Assembly: GCA_902794405.1 (NCBI GenBank) | Contig: CADBHI010000016.1 | Span: forward strand, 1-43,120 | Origin: an uncultured Prevotellaceae bacterium | GTDB taxonomy: Bacteria; Bacteroidota; Bacteroidia; Bacteroidales; Bacteroidaceae | Length of the DNA stretch: 43,120 nucleotides | Direction: 5' to 3' | Part shown: positions 5,977 through 14,264 of the stretch, in pieces | Layout of the letters: each line of letters starts with the position of its first letter | Position numbering within the stretch: the first letter of the stretch is position 1 | Notes under the pieces: generated by a model | What the model saw: only the letters and a program-made list of their open reading frames with translations | Databases searched by the model: none | What the model was told of the DNA's origin: nothing | Made by a program: the position numbers and the translations under genes

Positions 5977-7894
5977 GCGGCAGGTCCTGACGAATCATAT
6001 CGTTCACCATGCGCTCCACCTCACGCAGTTGCTCGTCGCTGACCTTCTCGAAGTGGGAGAAGTCGAAGCGCAGCGTGTCGGGACTGACGAATGAACCCTT
6101 CTGTTCTACGTGGTCGCCCAAAACTTGCTTCAGCGCATAGTCCAAAAGGTGGGTAGCCGTGTGGTTGGCAGCCGAGGCGTCGCGCTTATCGGTATCAACA
6201 CAGGCCATGAATTCGGCCGTGGGATCCTTGGGCAGCTGCTTCACGATGTGTACGGTCTGGCCGTTCTCACGCTTGGAGTCGATGACGGGGATGGTCTCGT
6301 TCTCTGAGACGAGCACACCCTGGTCGCCGACCTGTCCACCCATCTCGCCATAGAACGGCGTGTAGTCGAGTACCAGCTCGTAGAACTCGTTCTTCTTCTG
6401 GGTCACCTTGCGGTAGCGGAGAATGTGGCAAGTGTATTCGGTGTAATCGTAGCCGACGAACTTCTGTTCGGTGCCGACGGGCAAACCGTCGGCCACGTTG
6501 ACCCAGTCGGAGTTCTCCACCTGGGCGGCGTTGCGGGCGCGGTCCTTCTGTTTCTGCATCTCGACCTGGAACTCTGCCTCGTTGACCGTAAAGCCGTTCT
6601 CACGACAGATGAGCTCCGTCAGGTCGAGGGGGAAGCCGTAGGTATCGAAGAGACGGAAAGCTTGGACGCCGTCCAGTTCCTTCTTTCCTTTAGCCCTCAT
6701 CTCATCCATTGCCTTGTCAAGCAGGAATATGCCCTTGTCGAGGGTGCGCAGGAAAGCGTCCTCCTCTTCCTTCATCACCTTGGCGATGAGCGTCTGCTGA
6801 GCCTTCAGCTCGGGGAAGGCATCACCCATCTCTTCGACGAGTGTGGGAAGTAGCTTATACAGGAATGCTTCCTTCTGTCCGAGGAACGTATAGGCATAGC
6901 GCACAGCACGACGTAAGATGCGACGAATCACGTAGCCAGCCTTAGCATTAGAGGGCAGCTGACCGTCGGCAATCGAGAACGAAACGGCACGCAGGTGGTC
7001 GGCGCAGACGCGCATGGCGATTGACACCATGTCATCAGCCCCCCCTACGGTCCCCGAGGGGGCTTCATACTTCAGACCGGTTATCTGTTCTTCTGCCTTG
7101 ATAATCGGCTGGAACACGTCAGTATCATAGTTAGAGTGCTTGCCCTGCAGCATGCGGACTAAACGCTCAAAGCCCATACCTGTGTCGATAACATTCATCG
7201 ACAGTTTCTCCAGGCTACCGTCGGCCTTGCGGTTATACTGCATAAAGACAAGGTTCCAAATCTCAATGACCTGCGGATCGTCCTTATTCACAAGGTCACG
7301 ACCGCTAATGCCACTCTCCTTGCGCTGTTCCGGTGTACGGCTGTCGACATGAATCTCTGAGCAGGGGCCGCAGGGACCTGTGTCGCCCATCTCCCAGAAG
7401 TTGTCGTGCTTATTGCCGTTGATGATATGGTCGGCGGGCACATGCTTCAGCCAGTAGCCAGCAGCCTCATCATCGCGCTCCAGACCTTCGGAAGCGTCAC
7501 CCTCGAACACGGTAACGTACAGATCCTCAGGGTTCAGCTTCAACACATCGACCAGATATTCCCAGGCCATGTCGATGGCACCTTCTTTGAAATAGTCGCC
7601 AAACGACCAGTTGCCCAGCATCTCGAACATCGTGTGGTGGTACGTGTCATGACCTACCTCTTCCAAGTCATTATGCTTACCGCTGACGCGCAGACACTTC
7701 TGAGTGTCGGCACGACGGCGAGGCTCTGGGTCGCGCGTACCTAATATTATATCTTTCCACTGGTTCATACCAGCGTTGGTGAACATCAGCGTGGGATCAT
7801 CCTTGATGACCATTGGGGCCGATGGTACAATAGCGTGCTGTTTCGACTCAAAGAACTGCTTGAATGAGTCGCGAATCTCTTTTGCTGTCAACAT
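5906..7894 (-). CDS. alaS: Alanyl-tRNA synthetase, N-terminal part (ends early by frameshift)
   Basis: 662 residues carrying the class II catalytic core ([48 protein letters not shown]), the tRNA-binding middle domain ([21 protein letters not shown]) and the start of the editing domain with the zinc ligands HTATH (His578 and His582). It ends GAIALFGG then TAA. The family sequence continues FG-EKYG-DKVRV; here FG is followed by one G and then GAT AAG in another frame. So about 11 bases are missing relative to the family and the frame is lost. alaS is essential and no second copy is in the window. The cause may be assembly error or true mutation. A repeat-like insertion is also present near residue 280 (see 7037-7064). 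Confidence 0.9.
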   Translation of the reverse strand: MLTAKEIRDSFKQFFESKQHAIVPSAPMVIKDDPTLMFTNAGMNQWKDIILGTRDPEPRRRADTQKCLRVSGKHNDLEEVGHDTYHHTMFEMLGNWSFGDYFKEGAIDMAWEYLVDVLKLNPEDLYVTVFEGDASEGLERDDEAAGYWLKHVPADHIINGNKHDNFWEMGDTGPCGPCSEIHVDSRTPEQRKESGISGRDLVNKDDPQVIEIWNLVFMQYNRKADGSLEKLSMNVIDTGMGFERLVRMLQGKHSNYDTDVFQPIIKAEEQITGLKYEAPSGTVGGADDMVSIAMRVCADHLRAVSFSIADGQLPSNAKAGYVIRRILRRAVRYAYTFLGQKEAFLYKLLPTLVEEMGDAFPELKAQQTLIAKVMKEEEDAFLRTLDKGIFLLDKAMDEMRAKGKKELDGVQAFRLFDTYGFPLDLTELICRENGFTVNEAEFQVEMQKQKDRARNAAQVENSDWVNVADGLPVGTEQKFVGYDYTEYTCHILRYRKVTQKKNEFYELVLDYTPFYGEMGGQVGDQGVLVSENETIPVIDSKRENGQTVHIVKQLPKDPTAEFMACVDTDKRDASAANHTATHLLDYALKQVLGDHVEQKGSFVSPDTLRFDFSHFEKVSDEQLREVERMVNDMIRQDLPRDEHRDMPMEEAKKLGAIALFGG
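7037..7064. repeat. GC-rich palindromic element inside alaS
   Basis: AGCCCCC (7037-7043) and GGGGGCT (7058-7064) are inverted around a 14-base loop containing CTACGGTCCCCG. On the coding strand it yields [12 protein letters not shown], an extra stretch between 'ITGLKY' and 'SIAMRV', where most AlaS proteins have a shorter, unrelated link. It resembles the short mobile-looking palindromes seen elsewhere in this window. Confidence 0.6.
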
Positions 7895-7898
7895 ATTA

Positions 7899-7942
7899 AT
7901 TTTCGATTTACTGATTTTCGATTTTCGATTTACTGATTTTCG
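7899..7942 (-). repeat. Two perfect 22-base tandem repeats in the alaS leader
   Basis: 7899-7920 and 7921-7942 are identical; each contains ATTTTCGATTTACTG followed by ATTTTCG. A partial third unit follows. The repeats lie between the promoter box (7960-7967) and the alaS ATG (7894), so they form most of the 5' leader of the mRNA. Confidence 0.8.
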
Positions 7943-7959
7943 ATTTCCAATTTAGGCTG

Positions 7960-7988
7960 CAAAGGTACAAAGTCTTTATCGGATGCAA
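7960..7988 (-). promoter_or_regulatory. Promoter of alaS
   Basis: On the minus strand TTG (7988-7986), 18 bases, then TACCTTTG (7967-7960). The box is about 65 bases upstream of the ATG. Confidence 0.65.
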
Positions 7989-8052
7989 GTGTTTGAACCC
8001 GTTATTTTTTCTTAAAACAACTGAAAAGGGAGTAAGTAGGATTTTTTTTTGT

Positions 8053-8060
8053 TACCTTTG
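8053..8060 (+). promoter_or_regulatory. Promoter -7 box of the large C10 peptidase gene
   Basis: TACCTTTG followed by CAG, 30 bases upstream of the ATG at 8091, just after a T-run. A clear upstream TTG at the right distance is not seen. Confidence 0.55.
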
Positions 8061-8090
8061 CAGACTGTAATGACATAAAGTATCAACAAG

Positions 8091-11000
8091 ATGACTATCA
8101 GGCAACGAATCATCCTACTGCTGACAATGGTGCTAACAGCTGGCTACTCATGGGCAGGAAACATTGGAGCCGATAAGGCCCGTGAGAAAGCCATACAGTT
8201 TCTGGCAGGCCAGACGGCTGCAGCCCGTAGCAACGTGAACATGCCACAGAACAACTCACAGCTGCAATTAGCTGAGTCGGCACAGGGCGGAGACTACTAC
8301 ATATTTAATATTGGTAACCAAAAAGGATTTGTGATTGTCAGCGGCGATGACCGTACTGCTGACATCTTAGGCTATTGTGACAACGGACAATACGACTCAG
8401 AGCATGTGCCCGATGCCGTCAAGTTCCTGTTAAACGGCTATGTCAGCGAGATGGAATTAGCCTACACCGATGTTACCACGACAGCCAATGCACGCAGAAT
8501 GGAATCACGTGCCAATATCTCGCCGATGCTGACCACGAACTGGGACCAAGGCTCCCCCTACAACGGCAACTGCCCAACGGTTAATGAAACCCATACTGAG
8601 ACAGGCTGCGTGGCAGTTGCGATGGCACAGATCATGTACTACCACCGATGGCCAACAGGAGCTACGTCGGCAGTTCCCGGCTATACGCCGACAGACAATA
8701 ACGGCAACTATACGACACCAGTAGTCAGCTCACTTCCATCAACGACCTTCGACTGGACTAAGATGTCGGCCAGCTACTCGGCCGGTACCTCGGCTCCAGA
8801 AGTGGCAAAACTCATGTACTATAGTGCCGCCTCAACGCTAACCTGGTTCCGTCTGAAGTCGGTAGGCGGCTCGGGAGCCAACCCCAGTAAGATGCCCCAT
8901 GCCATGATGACCTATTTCGGCTATGAGAACGGGGCTCAGTACGCCCAGCGAAAGGACTATGGCTACGACGACTGGCTCAACCTGATCTACACAGAAATAG
9001 CAGCTTCCAGACCCGTACTGTTAGGTGGCAACAACACCACAGGTGGCCACGCCTTTGTCTGCGATGGATACCAAAATGGATTCTTCCATATCAACTGGGG
9101 CTGGGGCGGAGCCTATAATGGCTACTTCAGGCTGTCGCTGCTGGACCACAAGAAGCCCAATGCCAGTGAGAGTACCATGGGCGACGGTTTTAACCTCTTA
9201 GGCATTGCCTGTGTAGGCATACAGCCCAAGGGACGCGGCAACAACAACCCGGCAGTGGTGCCTGCACCAACAGGTACACCCTCGTTGACCGTTACCGACA
9301 TCACCTATCAGGGGGCACTGGCAATCGGCCAGACGAAGGAAGTTTACGTGACCATCCGCAACAACGGTACTGGTGACTACCACGGAGACATCACGCTGGG
9401 ACAGATTCAAAACGGATATATCGCCTACATGGGCGGCGTAAACGCCGATGTACCTCGTGGCAGCACGGTGGTTGTCAAGATTCCGGCCATACCATCGTCA
9501 AGGGCTGGCAACGGCACCTTCGAGCTGGTTGTCTTTGACGGCTACTTCAATCGAGGAACCCGCCTGTCTCAGAAAACTGTCACCGTTGGCAGCTCCGACA
9601 TCCAGTCGCAGGCAGAACTTAAAATCAATACCTTCGACGTGAACTGCACTGACAAGAGCATTTCCCTGAAGGACAGCAAAATCATCAACGGCAACACGCT
9701 TAAAGGTTCCGTTACCCTGAGAAATGAAGGCACCACCACCTATTCCTTAGGCTTGAGCATCGCCCTGCGACAGGTTACCAAATGGACATCATTGCTCGAT
9801 TTCACCGTGACTACCGTTGCCGAACGATCGTTTGACAATGCGATTGGCAGCGGGAGTACCCAGACCCTGAACTACGAGTTCAATGGACTGGAATACGACG
9901 AGCGCTACGTGTTGGAGATCAGTTACTATAAATACAATGGCACCAAGGCCGAGAAGCAATCTGAGGATATCGGCGTCTACCTGATTACCCGCGATGCAGC
10001 TACCGTCGACAATCATGCTGTTGTGGCCGACCTACGCGGTGAGACGAACATCAGCAACGTACAAGCCAGCCAGAATCCCAATTGCGTCTACCTACTCGAT
10101 GCCTCTGCCTCGATTCCGTCTGCACTTGCAGGACGTAATGTCGTCAGGGGTAATACAGCAACAAACATTACGCTGACCGACGGCCACGACTTCCGTACAC
10201 CCATTGCATTCGTCGCCAACACTGTCACCTATTCACGTACCTTCAACACCAGCAGTAACGGACACGGCGGATGGACTACCATCATGCTGCCCTTCGATGT
10301 AGACAAAGTAACAGTCGATGGCATAGAAAAAGACTGGTTCCATAGCAGCAACGACCATAACAAGCACTTCTGGGTGATGAAGTTCGCGAGTGATGAGAAC
10401 GGGAATGTTACCTTCGACTATGCCGACCGAATCAAAGCCAACACGCCCTACCTCATTGCCGTACCCGACAATACATGGGGCAGTGAGTGGAACCTGAGGG
10501 GAAAGACACTTGTGTTCCAAGCTACAAACGCCACTGTCAGCTGTACCGAGGCCACCACATCAGGCAACTACTTCAAGCTGACGGGAGTGACACAACAAGA
10601 GACACTCAATAATATCTACACCGTCAACAGCAGCGGCAATTACTTTAGCCTCGGACAGGCCACCGTAGCCCCGTTCCGTGCCTACATGCAGTCCGTCAGC
10701 GGACAAGGAAGTGTCAGCGTGTTACCCATTAATGGTCCTGGCGACCTGATTTCAAAGCTTACTGTGAAATGCGAAATCTCTGACTTCACCATCAACAGCA
10801 CAGACCAAAGCTTCAGCTACGACGAAGACAGCCCCGACAAAATGGTCTATGGTAATACCATTAAAGGAAGCTTCCTCATAACCAACAACGGCACTGGTGC
10901 GTCGACGACAGGTATCAACATTCTGCTTTTCAGGGCTGACTACGGTGACTCCGACGATCGTGGCATATTCACCGACAACCACAACATCACCATTGCGGCT

Positions 11001-12092
11001 GGAGATAGTCAGAAGCTAAGCTTTGAATTCAATAACCTGAACTGGGGCGAACGCTACGTGTTAGCTGTCAGCTATACCAATTTCGACAACAATACCAATG
11101 TGCCTGTAACGTTGCGTTCTGGCATTTACCGTACCTCACGTTCCGTAGCCGTTACCCTCGCCGACGGACAGTTGAAAGAAGTGGAGCCGCTGCTGTCAAC
11201 AGTCACCATACCCGAGGATGCCGTTTCCGTCGACCTCAGAAACTGCGACATCGTTACCGATGTAAGGCCAAGCGCCAACCGCAATTGCGTTTATCTGCTT
11301 GACGAGAACCTGCTGCCACCTTTCGGACTGTCGGGCTGTATTACCATTAAGGGCGGCCATGCTGACAAAGTCACTCTGACCGATGGTCACAACTTCCGTC
11401 CTACAACACCCTTCACCGCCAATGAAGTGAGCTTTACACGTACTTTCACGCAAGGTTGTGACGGCAATAGCGGATGGACGACCCTCATTTTGCCCTTTAA
11501 TGTGGAGCACATCACTATTGATGGCATAGAGGAATCCACTAACGGGCACCTCCTACTAAAGCGACTTACAGCTGATAGTGCCGACGACATCACTTTCGAA
11601 GATGCCAACAGCATTGAAGCCAACATCCCCTATATCGTGGCAATTGCTAACGAAGAAGTTGACAATGGCAATAATACCACTAAAGAAAGAACGTTAGTGC
11701 TGAGTGCAAAGAACGTAACACTCACTGCCGGTGAGGGTAACATCACACTCAACCACTACCGAATGACGGGCTCTACCATCCGGAAGACTCCCACCAGTGC
11801 TTACACGCTGAACGAAGCGGGTAGTGCTTTTGAACCGACAGGCACCAGCGTTGCTCCATTCCAGGCATGGATTGAAGCACTTGCAACAGTGACGTCCCCC
11901 GACGCACTATACATTGGCGAGAAGCCTGAAGAGCCCACTGAACCAGAAGACCCGACGGCAATCAGCACCGCACGCACGAAGCCGGATACCCGCAAAATTT
12001 ATACCCTCGACGGTCGCCGCATGTCCAACGACCGACTCCCCAAGGGCATCTATGTTGACGGCACAAACGGTCACAAAATAGTCATTAGATAA
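8091..12092 (+). CDS. Large secreted C10 (streptopain-like) cysteine peptidase with duplicated C-terminal modules
   Basis: 1333 residues. A signal peptide (residues 1-23) and a propeptide (IFNIGNQKGFVIVSGDDR) are followed by the mature enzyme. Nucleophile Cys173 lies in ETGCVAVAMAQIMYYHRW and catalytic His320 in GGHAFVCDGYQNGFFHINWGWGG, both in the family context. After the protease come an Ig-like domain (about 400-505) and two copies of a long module (about 507-885 and 885-1290). Each copy has a K-I/C-x-x-F-x-x-N strand, then ADLR/VDLR, PNCVYLLD or RNCVYLLD, TLTDGHDFR or TLTDGHNFR, and GWTTIMLPF or GWTTLILPF. The end (RKIYTLDGRRMS, LPKGIYV, KIVIR) looks like a type IX sorting tail. It would be exported and cell-bound or released through SprA, encoded 6 kb away. 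Substrate unknown. The merR-type gene follows after 22 bases. Confidence 0.88.
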   Translation: MTIRQRIILLLTMVLTAGYSWAGNIGADKAREKAIQFLAGQTAAARSNVNMPQNNSQLQLAESAQGGDYYIFNIGNQKGFVIVSGDDRTADILGYCDNGQYDSEHVPDAVKFLLNGYVSEMELAYTDVTTTANARRMESRANISPMLTTNWDQGSPYNGNCPTVNETHTETGCVAVAMAQIMYYHRWPTGATSAVPGYTPTDNNGNYTTPVVSSLPSTTFDWTKMSASYSAGTSAPEVAKLMYYSAASTLTWFRLKSVGGSGANPSKMPHAMMTYFGYENGAQYAQRKDYGYDDWLNLIYTEIAASRPVLLGGNNTTGGHAFVCDGYQNGFFHINWGWGGAYNGYFRLSLLDHKKPNASESTMGDGFNLLGIACVGIQPKGRGNNNPAVVPAPTGTPSLTVTDITYQGALAIGQTKEVYVTIRNNGTGDYHGDITLGQIQNGYIAYMGGVNADVPRGSTVVVKIPAIPSSRAGNGTFELVVFDGYFNRGTRLSQKTVTVGSSDIQSQAELKINTFDVNCTDKSISLKDSKIINGNTLKGSVTLRNEGTTTYSLGLSIALRQVTKWTSLLDFTVTTVAERSFDNAIGSGSTQTLNYEFNGLEYDERYVLEISYYKYNGTKAEKQSEDIGVYLITRDAATVDNHAVVADLRGETNISNVQASQNPNCVYLLDASASIPSALAGRNVVRGNTATNITLTDGHDFRTPIAFVANTVTYSRTFNTSSNGHGGWTTIMLPFDVDKVTVDGIEKDWFHSSNDHNKHFWVMKFASDENGNVTFDYADRIKANTPYLIAVPDNTWGSEWNLRGKTLVFQATNATVSCTEATTSGNYFKLTGVTQQETLNNIYTVNSSGNYFSLGQATVAPFRAYMQSVSGQGSVSVLPINGPGDLISKLTVKCEISDFTINSTDQSFSYDEDSPDKMVYGNTIKGSFLITNNGTGASTTGINILLFRADYGDSDDRGIFTDNHNITIAAGDSQKLSFEFNNLNWGERYVLAVSYTNFDNNTNVPVTLRSGIYRTSRSVAVTLADGQLKEVEPLLSTVTIPEDAVSVDLRNCDIVTDVRPSANRNCVYLLDENLLPPFGLSGCITIKGGHADKVTLTDGHNFRPTTPFTANEVSFTRTFTQGCDGNSGWTTLILPFNVEHITIDGIEESTNGHLLLKRLTADSADDITFEDANSIEANIPYIVAIANEEVDNGNNTTKERTLVLSAKNVTLTAGEGNITLNHYRMTGSTIRKTPTSAYTLNEAGSAFEPTGTSVAPFQAWIEALATVTSPDALYIGEKPEEPTEPEDPTAISTARTKPDTRKIYTLDGRRMSNDRLPKGIYVDGTNGHKIVIR

Positions 12093-12114
12093 TAACACAT
12101 AAAGAACAGTTACT

Positions 12115-12465
12115 ATGGCACTAAACGCATATAAACCACAGAAGCTGTATTACAGCATAAAAGAGGTGGCCGAGATGTTCGGACTGAACGAAAGCACACT
12201 GCGCTACTGGGAGACGGAATTCCCGTTCCTGAAACCGAAGACGAGCGGACCGGCAAAGGTGCGCCAGTATCAGGAGAAGGATATTGAGCAGATTAAGCTT
12301 ATTCACAACCTGGTGAAAGTGCGCGGCTTTAAACTGGCTGCTGCCAAGAAGGTGATTAACAACAACCGTCAAGGTGTCGACATGACGGCTGACGTATTGT
12401 CGCGGCTCATCAACGTACGTGACGAGCTACAGACGCTAAGGCGGCAGATGGATTACCTTCAGTGA
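12115..12465 (+). CDS. MerR-family transcriptional regulator
   Basis: 116 residues. The N-terminal winged helix-turn-helix is clear: YYSIKEVAEMFGLNESTLRYWE (about 11-32), then KVRQYQEKDIEQIKLIHNLV. A dimerising helix follows (VLSRLINVRDELQTLRRQMD). There is no Cys-rich metal-binding tail, so it is not a metal sensor of the classical MerR kind. It lies 22 bases after the C10 peptidase gene on the same strand and is probably co-transcribed. Its stop overlaps the end of the convergent phosphopantetheinyl transferase gene by seven bases. The regulated genes are unknown. A protein of this type is common near the envelope genes of Bacteroidetes. Confidence 0.85.
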   Translation: MALNAYKPQKLYYSIKEVAEMFGLNESTLRYWETEFPFLKPKTSGPAKVRQYQEKDIEQIKLIHNLVKVRGFKLAAAKKVINNNRQGVDMTADVLSRLINVRDELQTLRRQMDYLQ

Positions 12466-13034
12466 TGGGAATTATTACTTTCGCAGAGTGAATAGATGTA
12501 ACCGCGATCGAGTTCTTCGACCGTGGTGATAGTCCAGGAACCTTCGGCGAGGGCATCCTTCAAATGGTTGGAGATGCCCTCGCCCGTCATTTTCAGACGG
12601 GCTTCCTTCTGCGTCCAAAGCCGGATGAAAGCAACATCCGGACGAGACGAGGAAACAATCAGGGCTAATTCCTGATCGTTCATGGCGTACCGTGCCAACG
12701 GCTCGCGGAAAGCACGGACCGTTTCTATATCAATGCCCACAGGATGGTCGCTGACCACACAGGCCACAGCCTGTCGACAATGACTCAGACTGAAATGAAT
12801 ATCGTGATGACCCACTATCGAAGGTTTGCCGTGTTCTCCATATTCAAACAACGGATTCTCGTCGATGCCATACTCCTGAAGCAAAGCCTGTTTCAGCAGC
12901 AAATATGACAGCACGCACTCCCGTTGTCCCTGCTCATGACGAAAACGCAAGGCCTGCTCCCGCCGCTGAGGACTGATCTGCTGCAGTGCCAACGGAAGGT
13001 CAAAATCATAGAGACTGTCATCAATGTATACCAT
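12459..13034 (-). CDS. 4'-phosphopantetheinyl transferase (Sfp/AcpS superfamily)
   Basis: 191 residues from the ATG at 13034. It transfers the phosphopantetheine arm from coenzyme A to a carrier-protein serine. Key motifs: HFSLSHCRQAVACVVS, VGIDIE (magnesium-binding Asp/Glu) and FIRLWTQKEARLKMTGEG with the W-x-x-KEA-x-x-K signature. The open frame extends to a TTG at 13046, but that codon lies inside the promoter -7 box (13044-13051), so the ATG at 13034 is the likely start. The transcript then has almost no 5' leader. No polyketide or non-ribosomal synthase is nearby, so the acyl carrier protein of fatty acid synthesis is the likely target. The gene is convergent with the MerR gene. Confidence 0.88.
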   Translation of the reverse strand: MVYIDDSLYDFDLPLALQQISPQRREQALRFRHEQGQRECVLSYLLLKQALLQEYGIDENPLFEYGEHGKPSIVGHHDIHFSLSHCRQAVACVVSDHPVGIDIETVRAFREPLARYAMNDQELALIVSSSRPDVAFIRLWTQKEARLKMTGEGISNHLKDALAEGSWTITTVEELDRGYIYSLCESNNSHH

Positions 13035-13043
13035 ATATGGGTG

Positions 13044-13051
13044 CAAAGTTA
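13044..13051 (-). promoter_or_regulatory. Promoter -7 box of the phosphopantetheinyl transferase gene
   Basis: TAACTTTG on the minus strand, ending only nine bases before the ATG at 13034. Transcription would begin at or within a few bases of the start codon. An upstream TTG is present but at a longer than usual distance. Confidence 0.5.
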
Positions 13052-13094
13052 CTAATAATTCTTAATTCTTCATACAACATTCACAATTATTTCG

Positions 13095-13102
13095 TATATT
13101 TG
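13095..13102 (+). promoter_or_regulatory. Promoter -7 box of the DUF4332 gene
   Basis: TATATTTG, 40 bases upstream of the ATG at 13143. No good -33 TTG is seen. It shares a 43-base intergenic gap with the divergent promoter of the transferase gene. Confidence 0.45.
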
Positions 13103-13142
13103 CCATCAGATTGTGTTTAATCATTAACTAAAACCAACAATT

Positions 13143-13550
13143 ATGGATTACAAGATTATCGACATCGAAGGAGTAGGCGACGTTTACGCCGAGAAACTCA
13201 TTGCCGCAGGCATCAACAAAGTAAGTGAACTGTTAGAGAAGTGCGCAGCCCCCAAGGGTCGTAAGGAACTGGCCGAGGCTTCTGGCATCTCCGAGAAACT
13301 GATTCTGAAGTGGACTAACCACGCCGACCTGTTCCGCATCAATGGCGTAGGTCCTCAGTTTGCTGAGCTGTTAGAGGCTGCTGGCGTCGACACCGTCAAG
13401 GAATTCCGCCATCGCGTAGCCGAGAACCTGCAGCCCAAATTGGAGGAGATCAACGCTGAGAAGCACATCTGTGGCCGTGTGCCCGCCGTAAGTGAAGTTC
13501 AGAAGATGATTGACCAAGCTAAGGAACTGGGGCCTAAGATGACCTACTAA
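13143..13550 (+). CDS. DUF4332 helix-hairpin-helix protein
   Basis: 135 residues, acidic and soluble. Two helix-hairpin-helix-like repeats are visible: [18 protein letters not shown] (about 7-24) and [19 protein letters not shown] (about 61-79), each followed by a helix ([16 protein letters not shown]). This is the DUF4332 pattern, related to DNA-binding HhH domains of helicases and topoisomerases. Exact function unknown. It stands alone, with its own promoter box and a strong terminator directly after, so it is a monocistronic unit. ruvA, another HhH protein, follows the terminator. Confidence 0.82.
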   Translation: MDYKIIDIEGVGDVYAEKLIAAGINKVSELLEKCAAPKGRKELAEASGISEKLILKWTNHADLFRINGVGPQFAELLEAAGVDTVKEFRHRVAENLQPKLEEINAEKHICGRVPAVSEVQKMIDQAKELGPKMTY

Positions 13551-13576
13551 AAAAGCAGGTATTCGTGGGAATAACA

Positions 13577-13609
13577 CAATAAACGGGCGCTTTGCCCGTT
13601 TATTGTTTT
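13577..13609 (+). terminator. Rho-independent terminator of the DUF4332 gene
   Basis: Perfect 12-bp stem CAATAAACGGGC with GCCCGTTTATTG and a 5-base loop, followed by TTTT. It separates the DUF4332 unit from ruvA. Confidence 0.85.
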
Positions 13610-13632
13610 GTATATATACAATAAAAGATGTT

Positions 13633-14262
13633 ATGATAGAATACATTAAAGGCGAGCTGACCGAGCTGACGCCTGCATTGGCTACGGTCGAGGCAGCCGG
13701 AGTGGGCTATGGCCTGAATATTTCGCTCAACACCTACAGTGCCATTCAAGGCAAAGCCGCATCAGGCGCAGGCGGCAAGGCCGGCATTGTAAAGCTTTAC
13801 GTCTACGAGGCCATCCGTGAAGACGCCCATGTGCTCTACGGATTTGCAGGCAAGAAAGAGCGCGAGATGTTCGAGTTGCTCATTACTGTCAGCGGTGTGG
13901 GTACAAACACGGCACGCATGATGCTGTCGGGCATGAGTGTCAGTGAGCTCTGCAATGCTATATCAACAGGCAATGCCAAACTGATACAGAGCGTGAAAGG
14001 TGTGGGCAAGATGACGGCTCAGCGCATCATCGTCGACCTGAGAGACAAGATTATTGCCTTGGGCATTGCCGACGAGATTCCTGCTGGTGGCACAATGGCA
14101 GCCCCCGTCAACAATGCTGTACGCGACGAAGCTGTAGCAGCCCTGACAATGCTGGGCTTCTCGCCAGCTCCGACGCAGAAGGTCGTGGTACAGATTCTGC
14201 AGGAACAGCCTACGTTGCCTGTAGAGCAAGTAGTGAAGTTAGCCCTCAAACAGATTAAATAG
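13633..14262 (+). CDS. ruvA: Holliday junction branch migration protein RuvA
   Basis: 209 residues. RuvA binds four-way junctions and loads the RuvB motor. The OB-fold domain opens with [20 protein letters not shown] and VGYGLNISL. The middle domain has the two HhH motifs [18 protein letters not shown] and [20 protein letters not shown]. The C-terminal domain that contacts RuvB is [20 protein letters not shown] choose ATG 13633 over the upstream frame start at 13603, which lies within the terminator stem. An extra Ala/Gly-rich loop ([12 protein letters not shown]) is present in the OB domain. The stop is two bases before the start of sprA, so the two are co-transcribed. ruvB and ruvC are not in the window. 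Confidence 0.95.
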   Translation: MIEYIKGELTELTPALATVEAAGVGYGLNISLNTYSAIQGKAASGAGGKAGIVKLYVYEAIREDAHVLYGFAGKKEREMFELLITVSGVGTNTARMMLSGMSVSELCNAISTGNAKLIQSVKGVGKMTAQRIIVDLRDKIIALGIADEIPAGGTMAAPVNNAVRDEAVAALTMLGFSPAPTQKVVVQILQEQPTLPVEQVVKLALKQIK

Positions 14263-14264
14263 TT

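Noticed and set aside
12115-12465. Metal-sensing MerR regulator
   Set aside because: The C-terminal Cys/His metal ligands are missing, so only the family, not a metal, is called.
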